64,000 nt of DNA from Mesobacillus harenae (lineage in GTDB: Bacteria > Bacillota > Bacilli > Bacillales > Cytobacillaceae), in NCBI RefSeq assembly GCF_013343715.1, contig NZ_JABUNR010000017.1, positions 26,835 through 90,834 of the forward strand, written 5' to 3'. The notes below the pieces were generated by a model. It made no database searches. It saw only the letters and a program-made list of their open reading frames with translations, and was not told where the DNA came from. A program made the position numbers and the translations under genes. Each line of letters opens with the position of its first letter. Within the stretch, counting starts at the first letter, position 1. Below, in pieces: positions 44,839-53,002 of this stretch.

Positions 44839-45297
44839 TTAATTGAACCACTTCCTTACTTCTTCTAAAGGTCTCCCTATTGACTTAGCTACTTCCTCAA
44901 TAGTCTTTTTCCTTGATAGAACAGCTTTTCTTGCACGACTTTTCATTTGATTATAGCTATTTTGACATGAACTATGCTTACCAAATTGGAGCGGTGGACA
45001 AAACTTTGCATTTGGTTTCCTGGGAACAAATAACGACCCACATTGCAAACAACGGCGAAATTGCTTTCTTTGAGTAATGGCTTCATAAAGTTGATGGTAA
45101 ACAGCATCTAATAACGAAACAGAGGTATAGGAGGGTAAGTATTCGTTGTTTTCCCCCAAGTTTATACTTGGTGATACCAGCCTTAAACCTCTGTTAACAA
45201 ACCTTGTAGCCCCTTTTCTGAGAGTCTTTAATTCCTCAAGTTTATTATAATCATTTGTTCTTGCATATTCTTTTTTCAAGTGAAGGTATTTCGTCAA
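44839..45297 (-). CDS. Zinc-finger protein, CGNR-like, possibly N-terminally truncated
   Basis: A 152-aa protein on the decayed element. Residues about 80-110 form a zinc-ribbon pattern: CLQCGSLFVPR ... KFCPPLQFGKHSSCQNSYN, resembling CGNR-type zinc fingers. The C-terminus (IEEVAKSIGRPLEEVRKWF) looks like a small helix-turn-helix. The only start is a TTG at 45297 with no RBS, and a stop codon lies four codons upstream, so the N-terminal part normally present in such proteins may be lost. Function unknown. Confidence 0.5.
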   Translation of the reverse strand: MTKYLHLKKEYARTNDYNKLEELKTLRKGATRFVNRGLRLVSPSINLGENNEYLPSYTSVSLLDAVYHQLYEAITQRKQFRRCLQCGSLFVPRKPNAKFCPPLQFGKHSSCQNSYNQMKSRARKAVLSRKKTIEEVAKSIGRPLEEVRKWFN

Positions 45298-45327
45298 AGA
45301 AAATTTTTATAATGTCTTGTAAGGAGG

Positions 45328-45516
45328 ATGTATTTTCAAAAAAATAATCCACTTGGGATACATCCTACAAATATAACCATGGTAGAACGTGAACACCGCA
45401 GAGCATGGCCAAAACTGAGAAGGCAAATTGCAGAGGAACTCGGAGTTGTAGAGGATTTGTTATTTGATGAAAAAGGCAACTTGAAAAGGAGCATGATTAA
45501 AATTAACTGTTTATAA
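45328..45516 (+). CDS. Small HTH-regulator remnant (hypothetical)
   Basis: A 62-aa frame. The middle part REHRRAWPKLRRQIAEELGV and LFDEKGNLKR resembles the C-terminal end of phage-type XRE regulators (IAeelGVsedeLFdekG pattern). AAGGAGG directly touches the ATG, leaving no proper spacing, so the original start has probably been lost. Divergent from the zinc-finger gene. Likely the rest of an immunity-type regulator. Confidence 0.35.
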   Translation: MYFQKNNPLGIHPTNITMVEREHRRAWPKLRRQIAEELGVVEDLLFDEKGNLKRSMIKINCL

Positions 45517-45550
45517 CTTAAAAAAATGTACTGATTAGGGGGAGGGCTAA

Positions 45551-45616
45551 TTGAATTTCAAATTGGAATTACCAGAAGGCACAATCCTAATTAATCGAAC
45601 TGAATTGAAGGAGTAA
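45551..45616 (+). pseudogene. Short remnant of a phage DUF771-like gene
   Basis: TTG with GGGGGAGGGCTAA upstream encodes only 21 residues, MNFKLELPEGTILINRTELK plus E. The pattern LPEGTILINRTE is how I remember DUF771-type phage proteins beginning, so the rest seems deleted. Weak evidence because of the size. Confidence 0.3.
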
Positions 45617-45624
45617 TACAAGAG

Positions 45625-45825
45625 ATGTTTTTAGAGATTAAGGATGAAGATGAAAAGGAGGAAATTATGACCATTCGTGAAGCTGCCGATTATTTGAAAG
45701 TGAGTGTTCCCACGGTTCGTAACATGATAGCAAGTAAAGAAATTCCCTTTTTTCAAAGAGGCCAAGTCATCCGCTTAAATCGTTGGGATGTAAAGGAGTG
45801 GTTGCGAAAAAACTCCTACCAGTAA
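45625..45825 (+). CDS. Excisionase-family / MerR-like DNA-binding protein
   Basis: A 66-aa helix-turn-helix protein: MTIREAADYLKVSVPTVRNM then IPFFQRGQVIRLNRWDVKEW, the standard excisionase (Xis/SinR-like) DNA-binding fold. The ATG at 45625 has AAGGAG eleven bases upstream; an internal ATG at 45667 has a better RBS (AAAAGGAGGAAATT) and would give 52 aa, beginning exactly at the domain. Likely the directionality factor of the integrated element. It appears intact although its integrase is broken. Confidence 0.75.
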   Translation: MFLEIKDEDEKEEIMTIREAADYLKVSVPTVRNMIASKEIPFFQRGQVIRLNRWDVKEWLRKNSYQ

Positions 45826-45855
45826 ATATCCGAAGCATAAGCAGGTGAATGTGAT

Positions 45856-46222
45856 ATGGCAGGATGGGTTAAAGTTCATCGGAATTTATTGGATAAACCA
45901 ATATGGTTAGAATCTACACCCGAACAAAAAACAATCTTAATTACGCTTCTTACGATGGTAAATCATCAAAATAGAGAGTGGGAATGGCAAGGAAAACCCT
46001 ACAGTGTTGAGCCTGGACAAGTTATAACTAGTTTGGATTCTATTGCAAAAAAATGTGGTAAAGGTATTTCAATTTAAAATGTAAGAACTGCTTTAAATCG
46101 TTTTTAGTAAAACACTGAACCAGTTAAAACAAGAGGAAATAGAAATCAAATTTAAAGGTGAAGGCGATACACTAGAGGACTTATTAGCAGTAGCTACAAA
46201 CACAGTTACATGGAAACCATAA
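45856..46222 (+). pseudogene. Phage replication protein (N-terminal fragment plus remnant)
   Basis: Starts MAGWVKVHRNLLDKPIWLES and continues to AKKCGKGISI, a typical N-terminus of phage DnaD/replisome-organiser proteins. The next codon is TAA where relatives have Gln: the downstream reading NVRTALNRF continues the expected IQNVRTAL motif before another stop (TAG). Then a frame at 46109-46222 (TLNQLKQEEIEIKFKGEGDT ... WKP) is a leftover of a further phage gene. So a nonsense mutation and a deletion have destroyed the replication module. Confidence 0.65.
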
Positions 46223-46246
46223 CAAGACCAAAATAAGACCAATTTT

Positions 46247-46276
46247 AGCCGTGCTATTAGTACGGCTGTGCTGTTT
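46247..46276 (+). terminator. Weak hairpin ending the phage remnants
   Basis: AGCCGT-gctattagt-ACGGCT then GTGCTGTTTT. Possible terminator between the remnants and the TOMM locus. The following 250 bp to the precursor gene are non-coding and should contain its promoter; I see no convincing -35/-10 pair there. Confidence 0.4.
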
Positions 46277-46531
46277 TAATCAGTAAAAGAATGTAGGGGC
46301 CGGTTTTTTGTTTTTTTATAATCATCCTGTTTTCGTTTTGAACGGTTTTTCCAGTTCCGTGAAATTAGGCTTTTGTATCAGTAACAATACCCATCTACTG
46401 GACATAATTTGTTGAGGAGTATTCGAAATATTTAATGTATCTTCTGGTACACAGTTCTTTTTCGATTTAACTCGGCTGTCCCGTTTCAAGTTTCTGGCAC
46501 CCCTGGTTAATTTGTTTGAGGAGGAAAGAAA

Positions 46532-46843
46532 ATGAATGATTTCCAAAGTGAACTTCAAATGTTGAATGTTGGCGATTTCCAAGCGACTCAGGCAGTCCCT
46601 TGGGATCAAAATCAGTACTATACCGATCAGGATCGACAATTCATTGGTTTGGGATTAGGTTTTGGCCGATGCTTTAGTTGTTTTAGCTGTTTTAGATGCT
46701 TTAGCTGTTTTAACTGCTTTAATTGCTTTAGTTGCTTTAACTGCTTTAACTGTTCTCGATGCTCACGTTGCTCACGTTGCTCCAGATGCGGTGGCGGGGG
46801 CCGTTGTGGTGGCGGCGGTCGCTGCGGCGGTGGAGGCAGCTAA
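46532..46843 (+). CDS. TOMM precursor peptide, heterocycloanthracin/sonorensin-like
   Basis: A 103-aa peptide with a two-part layout. Leader about residues 1-45 (MNDFQSELQMLNVGDFQATQ, then WDQNQYYTDQDRQFIGL and a Gly/Leu end), which resembles the leaders of Bacillus heterocycloanthracin. Core from residue 46: Cys at 47, 50, 53 and so on to 86, fourteen in strict Cys-Xaa-Xaa register, plus Cys92 and Cys98, 16 in all. Three blocks follow each other: Cys-Phe-(Ser/Asn/Arg) repeats, Cys-Ser-Arg repeats, then Arg-Cys-Gly4 repeats. The Cys and Ser are candidate sites for conversion to thiazol(in)es and oxazol(in)es. ATG with GAGGAGGAAAGAA. It precedes a cyclodehydratase/dehydrogenase operon. Confidence 0.92.
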   Translation: MNDFQSELQMLNVGDFQATQAVPWDQNQYYTDQDRQFIGLGLGFGRCFSCFSCFRCFSCFNCFNCFSCFNCFNCSRCSRCSRCSRCGGGGRCGGGGRCGGGGS

Positions 46844-46878
46844 GCCGGTTAATAGTTTTGTTTTTTAGGTGGGAAGGT

Positions 46879-46906
46879 CCCCTGCATTGTTGCAGGGGTC
46901 TTTCTC
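46879..46906 (+). terminator. Attenuator-like terminator between TOMM precursor and maturation genes
   Basis: A perfect 8-bp stem CCCCTGCA-ttgt-TGCAGGGG followed by the interrupted tract TCTTTCTCT, 36 bp after the precursor stop. A partial terminator here would yield much more precursor mRNA than enzyme mRNA, a common design in RiPP operons. Confidence 0.75.
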
Positions 46907-46997
46907 TATAATATAAGACATAACGGACAAATTGCTCTACATACGATGGTAGCAGTGACATTGAATAGTTATGGCACATGGGGTAAGGAGGAAAGAG

Positions 46998-48953
46998 ATG
47001 GCAAATTTGAACCCTTCTATGCGTCTGAAAGTGAAAAGGGACACGTTTTATCTCCCTGAACCAAACAGAGGTGTGTATTTTCGAAACAACTTAAGTTCAT
47101 TCCGTATCGAAGGCAGTGGGATCGATCAGTGGGTTGAAAAGCTGTTACCGATGTTCAATGGGGAGTATACGTTAGGGCATTTGACTAACGGATTGCCTGG
47201 CCCCTACCGGGATCGGGTATTTGAAATTGCAGAAGTGCTATATACGAATGGGTATGCTCGAGATTTAAGCCAGGACCTTCCGCATCAGTTGTCAGATAAT
47301 ATTCTTAAAAAGCATGCATCCCAAATTGAATTTGTGGACAATTTAGTTGGTTCTGGGGCGGCCCGTTTTCAAGTTTTTCGTCAGGCCAAAGTGCTGGCAG
47401 TTGGATCTGGTCCTATTTTAAATTCATTGGTTTCTTCGTTGATTGAATCCGGATTGACTAAGGTCCAAGTGCTAATCACAGATGAGGTTCCGACCAATAA
47501 ACACAGGTTAAAAGAACTCGTGGAACATGCACGGCAAATAGACCCAGAGGTTGACTTAAAGGAGGTTCCGCAAAAGAAGGAGGGTTGGCGAGAAATAGTG
47601 AAGCCCTTTGATACGATTTTGTATGTGAGTCAGGAGGGAGAGCTAGAGGAACTTAGATATCTTCATACAGTTTGCAGAGAAGAGAAGAAAATGTTTCTCC
47701 CCGCTATATGCCTGCAGCAGGTAGGTTTAGCAGGTCCATTAGTACATCCAGATTCCGAAGTGTGTTGGGAGACAGCATGGCGCCGTTTACACCGTTCTGT
47801 CTTATTCAAAAATGAGCAATACCCTGCCTTCTCTGCCACTCCGGGATCATTGTTAGCCAATGTGATCGTATTTGAGTTGTTTAAAGAGGTTACAGGAGTA
47901 ATGGGGTTGGAACAGAAGAATAGGATTTTTCTTTTAAATTTGGATACTTTGGAGGGAAACTGGCATTCATTTTTGCCTCATCCACTGGTAACAAGCGGTA
48001 TATCTGCTGAATGGGTTGAAGATGTCGAAAGCCGGCTCCAAATAGGCTTAGAGAAAGTTGAATCAGGTAAATTACTTCTTTATTTCAACCAGTTTACATC
48101 AGAGGAATCAGGAATCTTCCATATTTGGGAGGAGGGAGATTTAAAGCAGCTTCCGTTAGCTCAGTGTCGCGTTCAGGCAGTCGACCCGTTGTCTGAGGGG
48201 CCAGCTGAGTTGATGCAAGACATTGTCTGTTCAGGTTTGACTCATGAGGAGGCACGAAGAGAAGCAGGACTAACTGGAATTGAAACGTATGTGTCGCGAA
48301 TGGTCAGTTTGATCGTTAGTACTCTGCCACCCAATAAAAATGTTGATGGAAGTGCAGTAGTACCGGAGGAAATTGTCGGGGTTGGAGCTGGTGAATCGTT
48401 TGTGGAAGGTGTTGGCCGTGGGTTGCAAAAGTGTTTGGCAGAGGAGCTTAGCAAGCAACTACTTAATCAGAAGTATTCTGTTTCTCGAGTACAGTTGAGT
48501 TTTATAGAAGATGAGAGATGCCGGTTCTATTTAGAGGCACTAACTACGATTCAGGGAGCACCAATTATCGGAACAGGAAAGGAAGTATCCGGTTTTCCTG
48601 TAGTATGGGTAGGTACGAAAAATGGATGGTATGGCAGTGCAGATTTAAATATAACAATGGCGTTACAGAAGGCATTACAGCAGGTACTTATCAAAGTGCA
48701 AAACAAATCGGATTCCTCTAATGAACTAGCCTGTGAGGTAACGTCCGTACTTTTGGAAGAGAAGATGCCGGTTAGTCTTAGCATTCCTGCGTGTGAAGAG
48801 AGGATACAAGCGGACACCCTACAGGGAGCCATGGAAATATTGGAACGGAATGGAAAACGGGTCTTAGTATTCGAATTAGGGCTTGAACCTGTTTTTAAAG
48901 AGCAACTAGATGGAGTGTTTGGTGTTTTGCTGCGAGAGGAGGAATCACATTGA
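46998..48953 (+). CDS. TOMM maturation protein with RRE and ThiF/E1-like domain
   Basis: A 651-aa protein resembling the putative thiazole-containing bacteriocin maturation proteins of Bacillus (ocin ThiF-like). Residues 1-90 (MANLNPSMRLKVKRDTFYLP start) fit a winged-helix RiPP recognition element that binds the leader. Residues about 130-330 are ThiF/E1-like, with the nucleotide-fold strand KVLAVGSGPILNSLVSSLIE. No CxxC zinc pair is evident. The last part, with ESFVEGVGRGLQKCLAEELS, has the look of a degenerate YcaO fold. ATG at 46998 with AAGGAGGAAAGAG. Its stop overlaps the next start by four bases. Confidence 0.82.
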   Translation: MANLNPSMRLKVKRDTFYLPEPNRGVYFRNNLSSFRIEGSGIDQWVEKLLPMFNGEYTLGHLTNGLPGPYRDRVFEIAEVLYTNGYARDLSQDLPHQLSDNILKKHASQIEFVDNLVGSGAARFQVFRQAKVLAVGSGPILNSLVSSLIESGLTKVQVLITDEVPTNKHRLKELVEHARQIDPEVDLKEVPQKKEGWREIVKPFDTILYVSQEGELEELRYLHTVCREEKKMFLPAICLQQVGLAGPLVHPDSEVCWETAWRRLHRSVLFKNEQYPAFSATPGSLLANVIVFELFKEVTGVMGLEQKNRIFLLNLDTLEGNWHSFLPHPLVTSGISAEWVEDVESRLQIGLEKVESGKLLLYFNQFTSEESGIFHIWEEGDLKQLPLAQCRVQAVDPLSEGPAELMQDIVCSGLTHEEARREAGLTGIETYVSRMVSLIVSTLPPNKNVDGSAVVPEEIVGVGAGESFVEGVGRGLQKCLAEELSKQLLNQKYSVSRVQLSFIEDERCRFYLEALTTIQGAPIIGTGKEVSGFPVVWVGTKNGWYGSADLNITMALQKALQQVLIKVQNKSDSSNELACEVTSVLLEEKMPVSLSIPACEERIQADTLQGAMEILERNGKRVLVFELGLEPVFKEQLDGVFGVLLREEESH

Positions 48954-50896
48954 GTTCCTTCGTGTTGGTTGTCGGAGAAGGGGTGCTGGCGGACCGTGTA
49001 AGCGAAGAACTGTCAGCACACCATCTAGTTATTCGTAAGTCCAATTTTGAGGAAGGAGTTCCAAAAAATACTGATTTGGCCCTTTTTTTGGATGATGGTT
49101 GGGAACCCTCTGTTCATCAAAAGGCGGAAGAAGTGTTACGAAAGACTGGTACTCCCTGGCTCAGAGGCTTCGTTTCATTTGGAGAAGGTGTAGTTGGTCC
49201 GCTCGTACGACCAGGTGCAGCAGGTTGCTCTCAATGTGCGGACATGAGACGTCTCATGGGCGGACGTGACCGCACAGAGATGTGGGAGGTGCAACAGAGG
49301 CTGGCTGTGGCCGGAGGAATGGGAAGTGACCCGTGGGCTTCAAGTACCGGACTATTACAAATGGCTTACCTGATTGGGGTTGAGGTACAGAATTTATTAC
49401 AAGGTGATCAGGCTTATTCGGAAGGTAAGGTATATCTAATTGACTTGAAAACACTGAAGAGCTCATGGCATTCTTTTCTGCCCAACCCGTTGTGCCTATT
49501 CTGTGGTGAATTACCCGACGATTCACAGACATTAGCCCGAATTTCACTGCAGCCAAGTCCGAAAATCAGTTCCAGCAGTTTCCGCTGCCGTCCGTTGGAT
49601 GATATGAAAAAAGTTATTGTCAAAGACTATCTGGATAATCGTACTGGCCTTTTGAATAGTAAAATGTATGACCTAGTACCTCCATTTGCTGATGCGAGTG
49701 TCAATCTGCCTATGTTTGCCGGGGACGAGGGAACAGCTGGCCGGACTCATTCATACGCAGAAAGCGTGTTGACAGCCATTTTAGAGGGATTGGAGCGGCA
49801 CTGCGGTTTAGAGCCACGTGGCAAACGGACAGTAATCCATGATAGTTTTCGTAACCTGGAAAATCAAGCGCTCAATCCATTGAAGGTAGGCGTACACGCA
49901 AAGGAACAATATGCGCAGCCTGGTTTTCCATTTAAATCGTTTGATCCTGACCGTTCTATTAATTGGGTATGGGGTTATTCGTTGATAGAAGAGCGTCCAA
50001 TTCTGGTTCCAGAGCTCCTTGCCTATTACAGTGTTGGATGCGGGTCACAAGGTTTTGTCTATGAAACTTCCAATGGATGTGCGCTAGGAGGAAGTTTAGA
50101 GGAGGCCATTTTTTACGGAATTATGGAAGTGGTCGAGCGTGATTCATTCCTGATGACTTGGTACGCGAAGCTGAACCTTCCGCGACTGGATCCTTTTACA
50201 GCTGACGACCAGGAGTTGGAATTAATGGTCGAACGGATGCGAGCGGTCGCTGGGTATGATTTGTATTTGTATAACTCCACGATGGAACACGGTATTCCAA
50301 GTATTTGGGCAATGGCTAAAAACAAAAAGGAAAAGGGATTGAATCTCATCTGTGCGGCCGGAGCTCATCTGGATCCGGTACGGGCGGTGAAAAGCGCGGT
50401 TCACGAGCTTGCTGGCATGATGCTGAACCTTGATGAAAAATTTCAGGCGAACCAGGAGGAGTATGAAAGAATGCTGCATGATTCTTCCCTGGTGCGGCAG
50501 ATGGATGACCACGGCATGCTGTACGGTTTGCAGCAAGCAGAAGAGCGCTTAAGCTTTTTGCTTGACGACAATGGCCCAATGCGAACTTTTAAAGAGGAGT
50601 TTAAGTGGAAGTCGAATCATACGGATCTTACCGATGATTTGCAAGACATCCTTCAGGTGTTCCGTCAGTTAAACCTTGAAGTATTTATAGTAAACCAGAC
50701 GACACCGGAAACGATACGAAACGGATTGTATTGCGTAAAAGTACTGATTCCGGGGATGCTGCCGATGACATTCGGGCATCACCTTACCCGCCTGACAGGG
50801 CTTGAGAGGGTACTCCGAGTCCCTATGGAGCTTGGGTATACGAATAAACCATTGACATCAGAACAACTCAATCCACATCCGCATCCGTTTCCTTAA
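48950..50896 (+). CDS. Fused TOMM cyclodehydratase C-YcaO protein
   Basis: A 648-aa enzyme that should convert precursor Cys (and Ser/Thr) to azolines with ATP. N-terminal ~200 residues: E1-like partner domain with a zinc site formed by Cys93, Cys96 (CSQCADMRR) and Cys182, Cys185 (CLFCG). From about residue 220: YcaO domain, with ATP/Mg motifs SYAESVLTAILEGLERHCG and GCALGGSLEEAIFYGIMEVV-ERD. The protein ends PHPHPFP, the PxPxP tail needed for YcaO activity in TOMM cyclodehydratases. TTG start with GAGAGGAGGAATCACA; it overlaps the previous gene, so it is translationally coupled. Confidence 0.93.
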   Translation: MSSFVLVVGEGVLADRVSEELSAHHLVIRKSNFEEGVPKNTDLALFLDDGWEPSVHQKAEEVLRKTGTPWLRGFVSFGEGVVGPLVRPGAAGCSQCADMRRLMGGRDRTEMWEVQQRLAVAGGMGSDPWASSTGLLQMAYLIGVEVQNLLQGDQAYSEGKVYLIDLKTLKSSWHSFLPNPLCLFCGELPDDSQTLARISLQPSPKISSSSFRCRPLDDMKKVIVKDYLDNRTGLLNSKMYDLVPPFADASVNLPMFAGDEGTAGRTHSYAESVLTAILEGLERHCGLEPRGKRTVIHDSFRNLENQALNPLKVGVHAKEQYAQPGFPFKSFDPDRSINWVWGYSLIEERPILVPELLAYYSVGCGSQGFVYETSNGCALGGSLEEAIFYGIMEVVERDSFLMTWYAKLNLPRLDPFTADDQELELMVERMRAVAGYDLYLYNSTMEHGIPSIWAMAKNKKEKGLNLICAAGAHLDPVRAVKSAVHELAGMMLNLDEKFQANQEEYERMLHDSSLVRQMDDHGMLYGLQQAEERLSFLLDDNGPMRTFKEEFKWKSNHTDLTDDLQDILQVFRQLNLEVFIVNQTTPETIRNGLYCVKVLIPGMLPMTFGHHLTRLTGLERVLRVPMELGYTNKPLTSEQLNPHPHPFP

Positions 50897-50917
50897 GCAG
50901 TGATTAGGAGGTAGAGG

Positions 50918-52495
50918 ATGAGTCTGGAAGAATTTCTGCACAATTTGCATTTTGATATTGATAAGGCAAATCAGCCGAACTGGGAAGCGGATTGGGAGGA
51001 TGCACCGCTTGCATATAAACTCTACCGTGGATTACCGGTTGTTCCATTGTCCACGGAAGTACCGCTGACGCTTACTGGAGGAGAACCTCCCGCAAGACTG
51101 GACCTTAATAGAGTCGGTCATTTTCTCTGGTATGTATTCGGTTTTACTCAATTGAGCCAATCAGTCTTTCCATTGGATTCCACAGAGCAAGATTCCTACC
51201 CTTTGCAGTCGTATCGGCGGTTTGCTCCTTCTGGTGGAGCGTTGTACCCTAACGAATTGTACGTGTATTTGAAGGTAGAGGGACTCCCTGATGGAGTCTA
51301 CCATTATGATGTAGCACACCATAGCCTGGTATTGCTGCGGGAAGGGAATTTCGATTCCTATTTAGCCAGGGCTCTGGGCAATCGGTGTGACATCTCCTCG
51401 TGTTTTGGTATTGTCTTTGTGTCGACAATGGTTTGGAAAAATTTCTTTAAATACAACAACTTTGCGTACCGACTCCAAGGGTTGGATGCTGGTGTGCTGA
51501 TTGGACAGTTAATGGAGGTAGCGAAACGGTTTGGCTTCGCCTCAGGGGTGTACTTTCAATTTCTTGATACCGCAATCAATCATCTGCTTGGACTATCCGA
51601 ACAGGAGGAGAGCGTATATAGTGTAATCCCACTATCGGTGGAAGCCACCATCTGGTCTACTAACGGAAGGGACCTTTACGAAAATGTTAGATCGGAGGAA
51701 TTGAGACAAGAGCTGCCAACGATTCAACCAGAACATTTCGAGAGGTCACTTAGTGTCAAAGAATATCCGATGATAACTGCGATGAACGAAGCTTCTAAGC
51801 TGGATTCCACATGGTCATTTCGGGTGATCGAGGGGAGGGGAATTGTGGAACGTGTGGATCCCGCGGTGGCATTGCCTCATAAAGAGCCCCTGTCGTATGA
51901 TCTAGCCGAGGCCTGCGGAAACCGGTTTTCTCCCGACATGGATTTCGTTTTGGGGATGGTGAGTCAACAACAACTGGCCACCCTTTTCCTAGAAGCAACG
52001 GCTTCTTTTTCATACCGAAATGATTTGGATGAAGCATATAGGAGTAACGTCCCTCGTGTAACAATTTACAGCTGTTTATATAATGTTGAAGGTATTTCAA
52101 ATGGGGCGTATTATTATGACAGCACAGAACACACGTTAAGAGAAATATGCCCAGGAGACCATCGACTCCATTTGCAGACTGGAATGTCTCTGGATAATGT
52201 GAATTTGCTCCAGGTACCACTTTGCCTGCATGTGGCTGGTGACAAGGAATTCTATAAAACAGAACTAGGATACAGGGGCTACCGAATCCAACAGATGGAA
52301 GCAGGCATGCTCGTGCAACGATTGCTTTTGGCTGCATCAGCTCTCGGGATGGGAGGGCACCCGCTTCTTGGATTTGACGCGAATTTGAGTGATGAACTTT
52401 ATAAAATGGATCAACAAGGAAAGACCAGCCTAATCCAAATCCCAATTGGTCCCTATCGCCCTCGTCCTTGGCTGAGGGGAAGTTTGCACAGCTAA
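50918..52495 (+). CDS. SagB-type azoline dehydrogenase (tandem nitroreductase domains)
   Basis: A 525-aa FMN-dependent oxidase/dehydrogenase that should oxidise azolines to aromatic azoles. The first nitroreductase-like domain (about 95-265) contains the SagB hallmark RRFAPSGGALYPNELYVYL; the second (about 330-515) contains a degenerate repeat of it (SVPRVTIYSCLYNVEGIS-like, read here as NVPRVTIYSCLYNVEG). The double-domain form is known in Bacillus TOMM loci. ATG with TAGGAGGTAGAGG, 21 bp after the YcaO gene. Last gene of the cluster, followed by a strong terminator. Confidence 0.92.
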   Translation: MSLEEFLHNLHFDIDKANQPNWEADWEDAPLAYKLYRGLPVVPLSTEVPLTLTGGEPPARLDLNRVGHFLWYVFGFTQLSQSVFPLDSTEQDSYPLQSYRRFAPSGGALYPNELYVYLKVEGLPDGVYHYDVAHHSLVLLREGNFDSYLARALGNRCDISSCFGIVFVSTMVWKNFFKYNNFAYRLQGLDAGVLIGQLMEVAKRFGFASGVYFQFLDTAINHLLGLSEQEESVYSVIPLSVEATIWSTNGRDLYENVRSEELRQELPTIQPEHFERSLSVKEYPMITAMNEASKLDSTWSFRVIEGRGIVERVDPAVALPHKEPLSYDLAEACGNRFSPDMDFVLGMVSQQQLATLFLEATASFSYRNDLDEAYRSNVPRVTIYSCLYNVEGISNGAYYYDSTEHTLREICPGDHRLHLQTGMSLDNVNLLQVPLCLHVAGDKEFYKTELGYRGYRIQQMEAGMLVQRLLLAASALGMGGHPLLGFDANLSDELYKMDQQGKTSLIQIPIGPYRPRPWLRGSLHS

Positions 52496-52607
52496 TTAAG
52501 GTATATGGCAATATGTACTTAGTTATAGGTTAGGAAAAACTACTCTGATCATCATTCCATTAAAGTGTCCATATACTCAACATAAGATGAAATGACATCC
52601 ATATTTA

Positions 52608-52646
52608 AAACAGCACTCCACCATCTGGCGAGTGCTGTTTCTTTTT
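52608..52646 (+). terminator. Intrinsic terminator of the TOMM operon
   Basis: Perfect 11-bp stem AAACAGCACTC / GAGTGCTGTTT with an 11-nt loop, then CTTTTTAACTT, 112 bp after the dehydrogenase stop. The rest of the gap to 52973 is AT-rich without a gene. Confidence 0.9.
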
Positions 52647-52821
52647 AACTTGGTTTTAATAGGGAAAGACAGTGGAGTTATTTAGGACAAACGATTATGT
52701 CAGTAGATTTATAGGGGATTGACTAATTGTCAATGAAAAAACTGATCAGCAATCAATCCTAATTAACGGATAAAATCGAATTCTCTTAAAAATACTCTGT
52801 TAAAGTAGAATGTTGATTTCT

Positions 52822-52866
52822 TGTTAAACTATCGCACCCGTTTAAGTGAAATCGTTCACAATTTTC
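52822..52866. repeat. AT-rich intergenic repeat, copy 1
   Basis: AAACTATCGCACCCGTTTAA then GTGAAATCGTTCACAATTTT. A diverged second copy is at 55999-56045 (AACTATTGCATCCTTTAGTT then TAAGTGAAATCCATCACAAT). A shorter relative is at 57780-57810 (AAGCACCCTTTAGTTAAAC). All are in non-coding DNA of the element's right half. Confidence 0.5.
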
Positions 52867-52973
52867 CTATCATAAGTAAAAAATGTTGCTTTTAAAAATC
52901 CCTATGTAACCTTTTATAACGAGTACCCAGTACTCAATTCATTACTGCACCAGTAAGTTGAAGAAAAAATTAA

Positions 52974-52998
52974 AAGGATAAACAATTGGTTTATCCTT
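52974..52998 (-). terminator. Intrinsic terminator of the DUF3231/membrane protein pair
   Basis: Perfect 10-bp stem AAGGATAAAC / GTTTATCCTT with a 5-nt loop; on the minus strand it is followed by TTAATTTTTTC. It lies 4 bp after the stop of the membrane protein gene. Confidence 0.85.
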
Positions 52999-53002
52999 GA
53001 TG

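Noticed and set aside
46322..46639. 105-codon minus-strand frame over the TOMM precursor start
   Set aside because: No RBS, no recognisable domain, and overlaps the precursor leader coding region.
46670..46843. Regular short DNA repeats that could suggest a CRISPR-like array
   Set aside because: Units are 9-15 nt, have no spacers and are explained by the repeated codons of the precursor core. No cas genes are near. No CRISPR array is seen in the window.
46662..46868. Ala/Val/Leu-rich 68-codon frame overlapping the TOMM precursor
   Set aside because: It is the +1 shadow of the Cys-Xaa-Xaa codon repeats and lacks an RBS.
51795..52511. 238-codon open frame on the minus strand
   Set aside because: It lies entirely opposite the SagB-type dehydrogenase, has no RBS, and its translation shows no domain; the plus-strand frame has clear family motifs.
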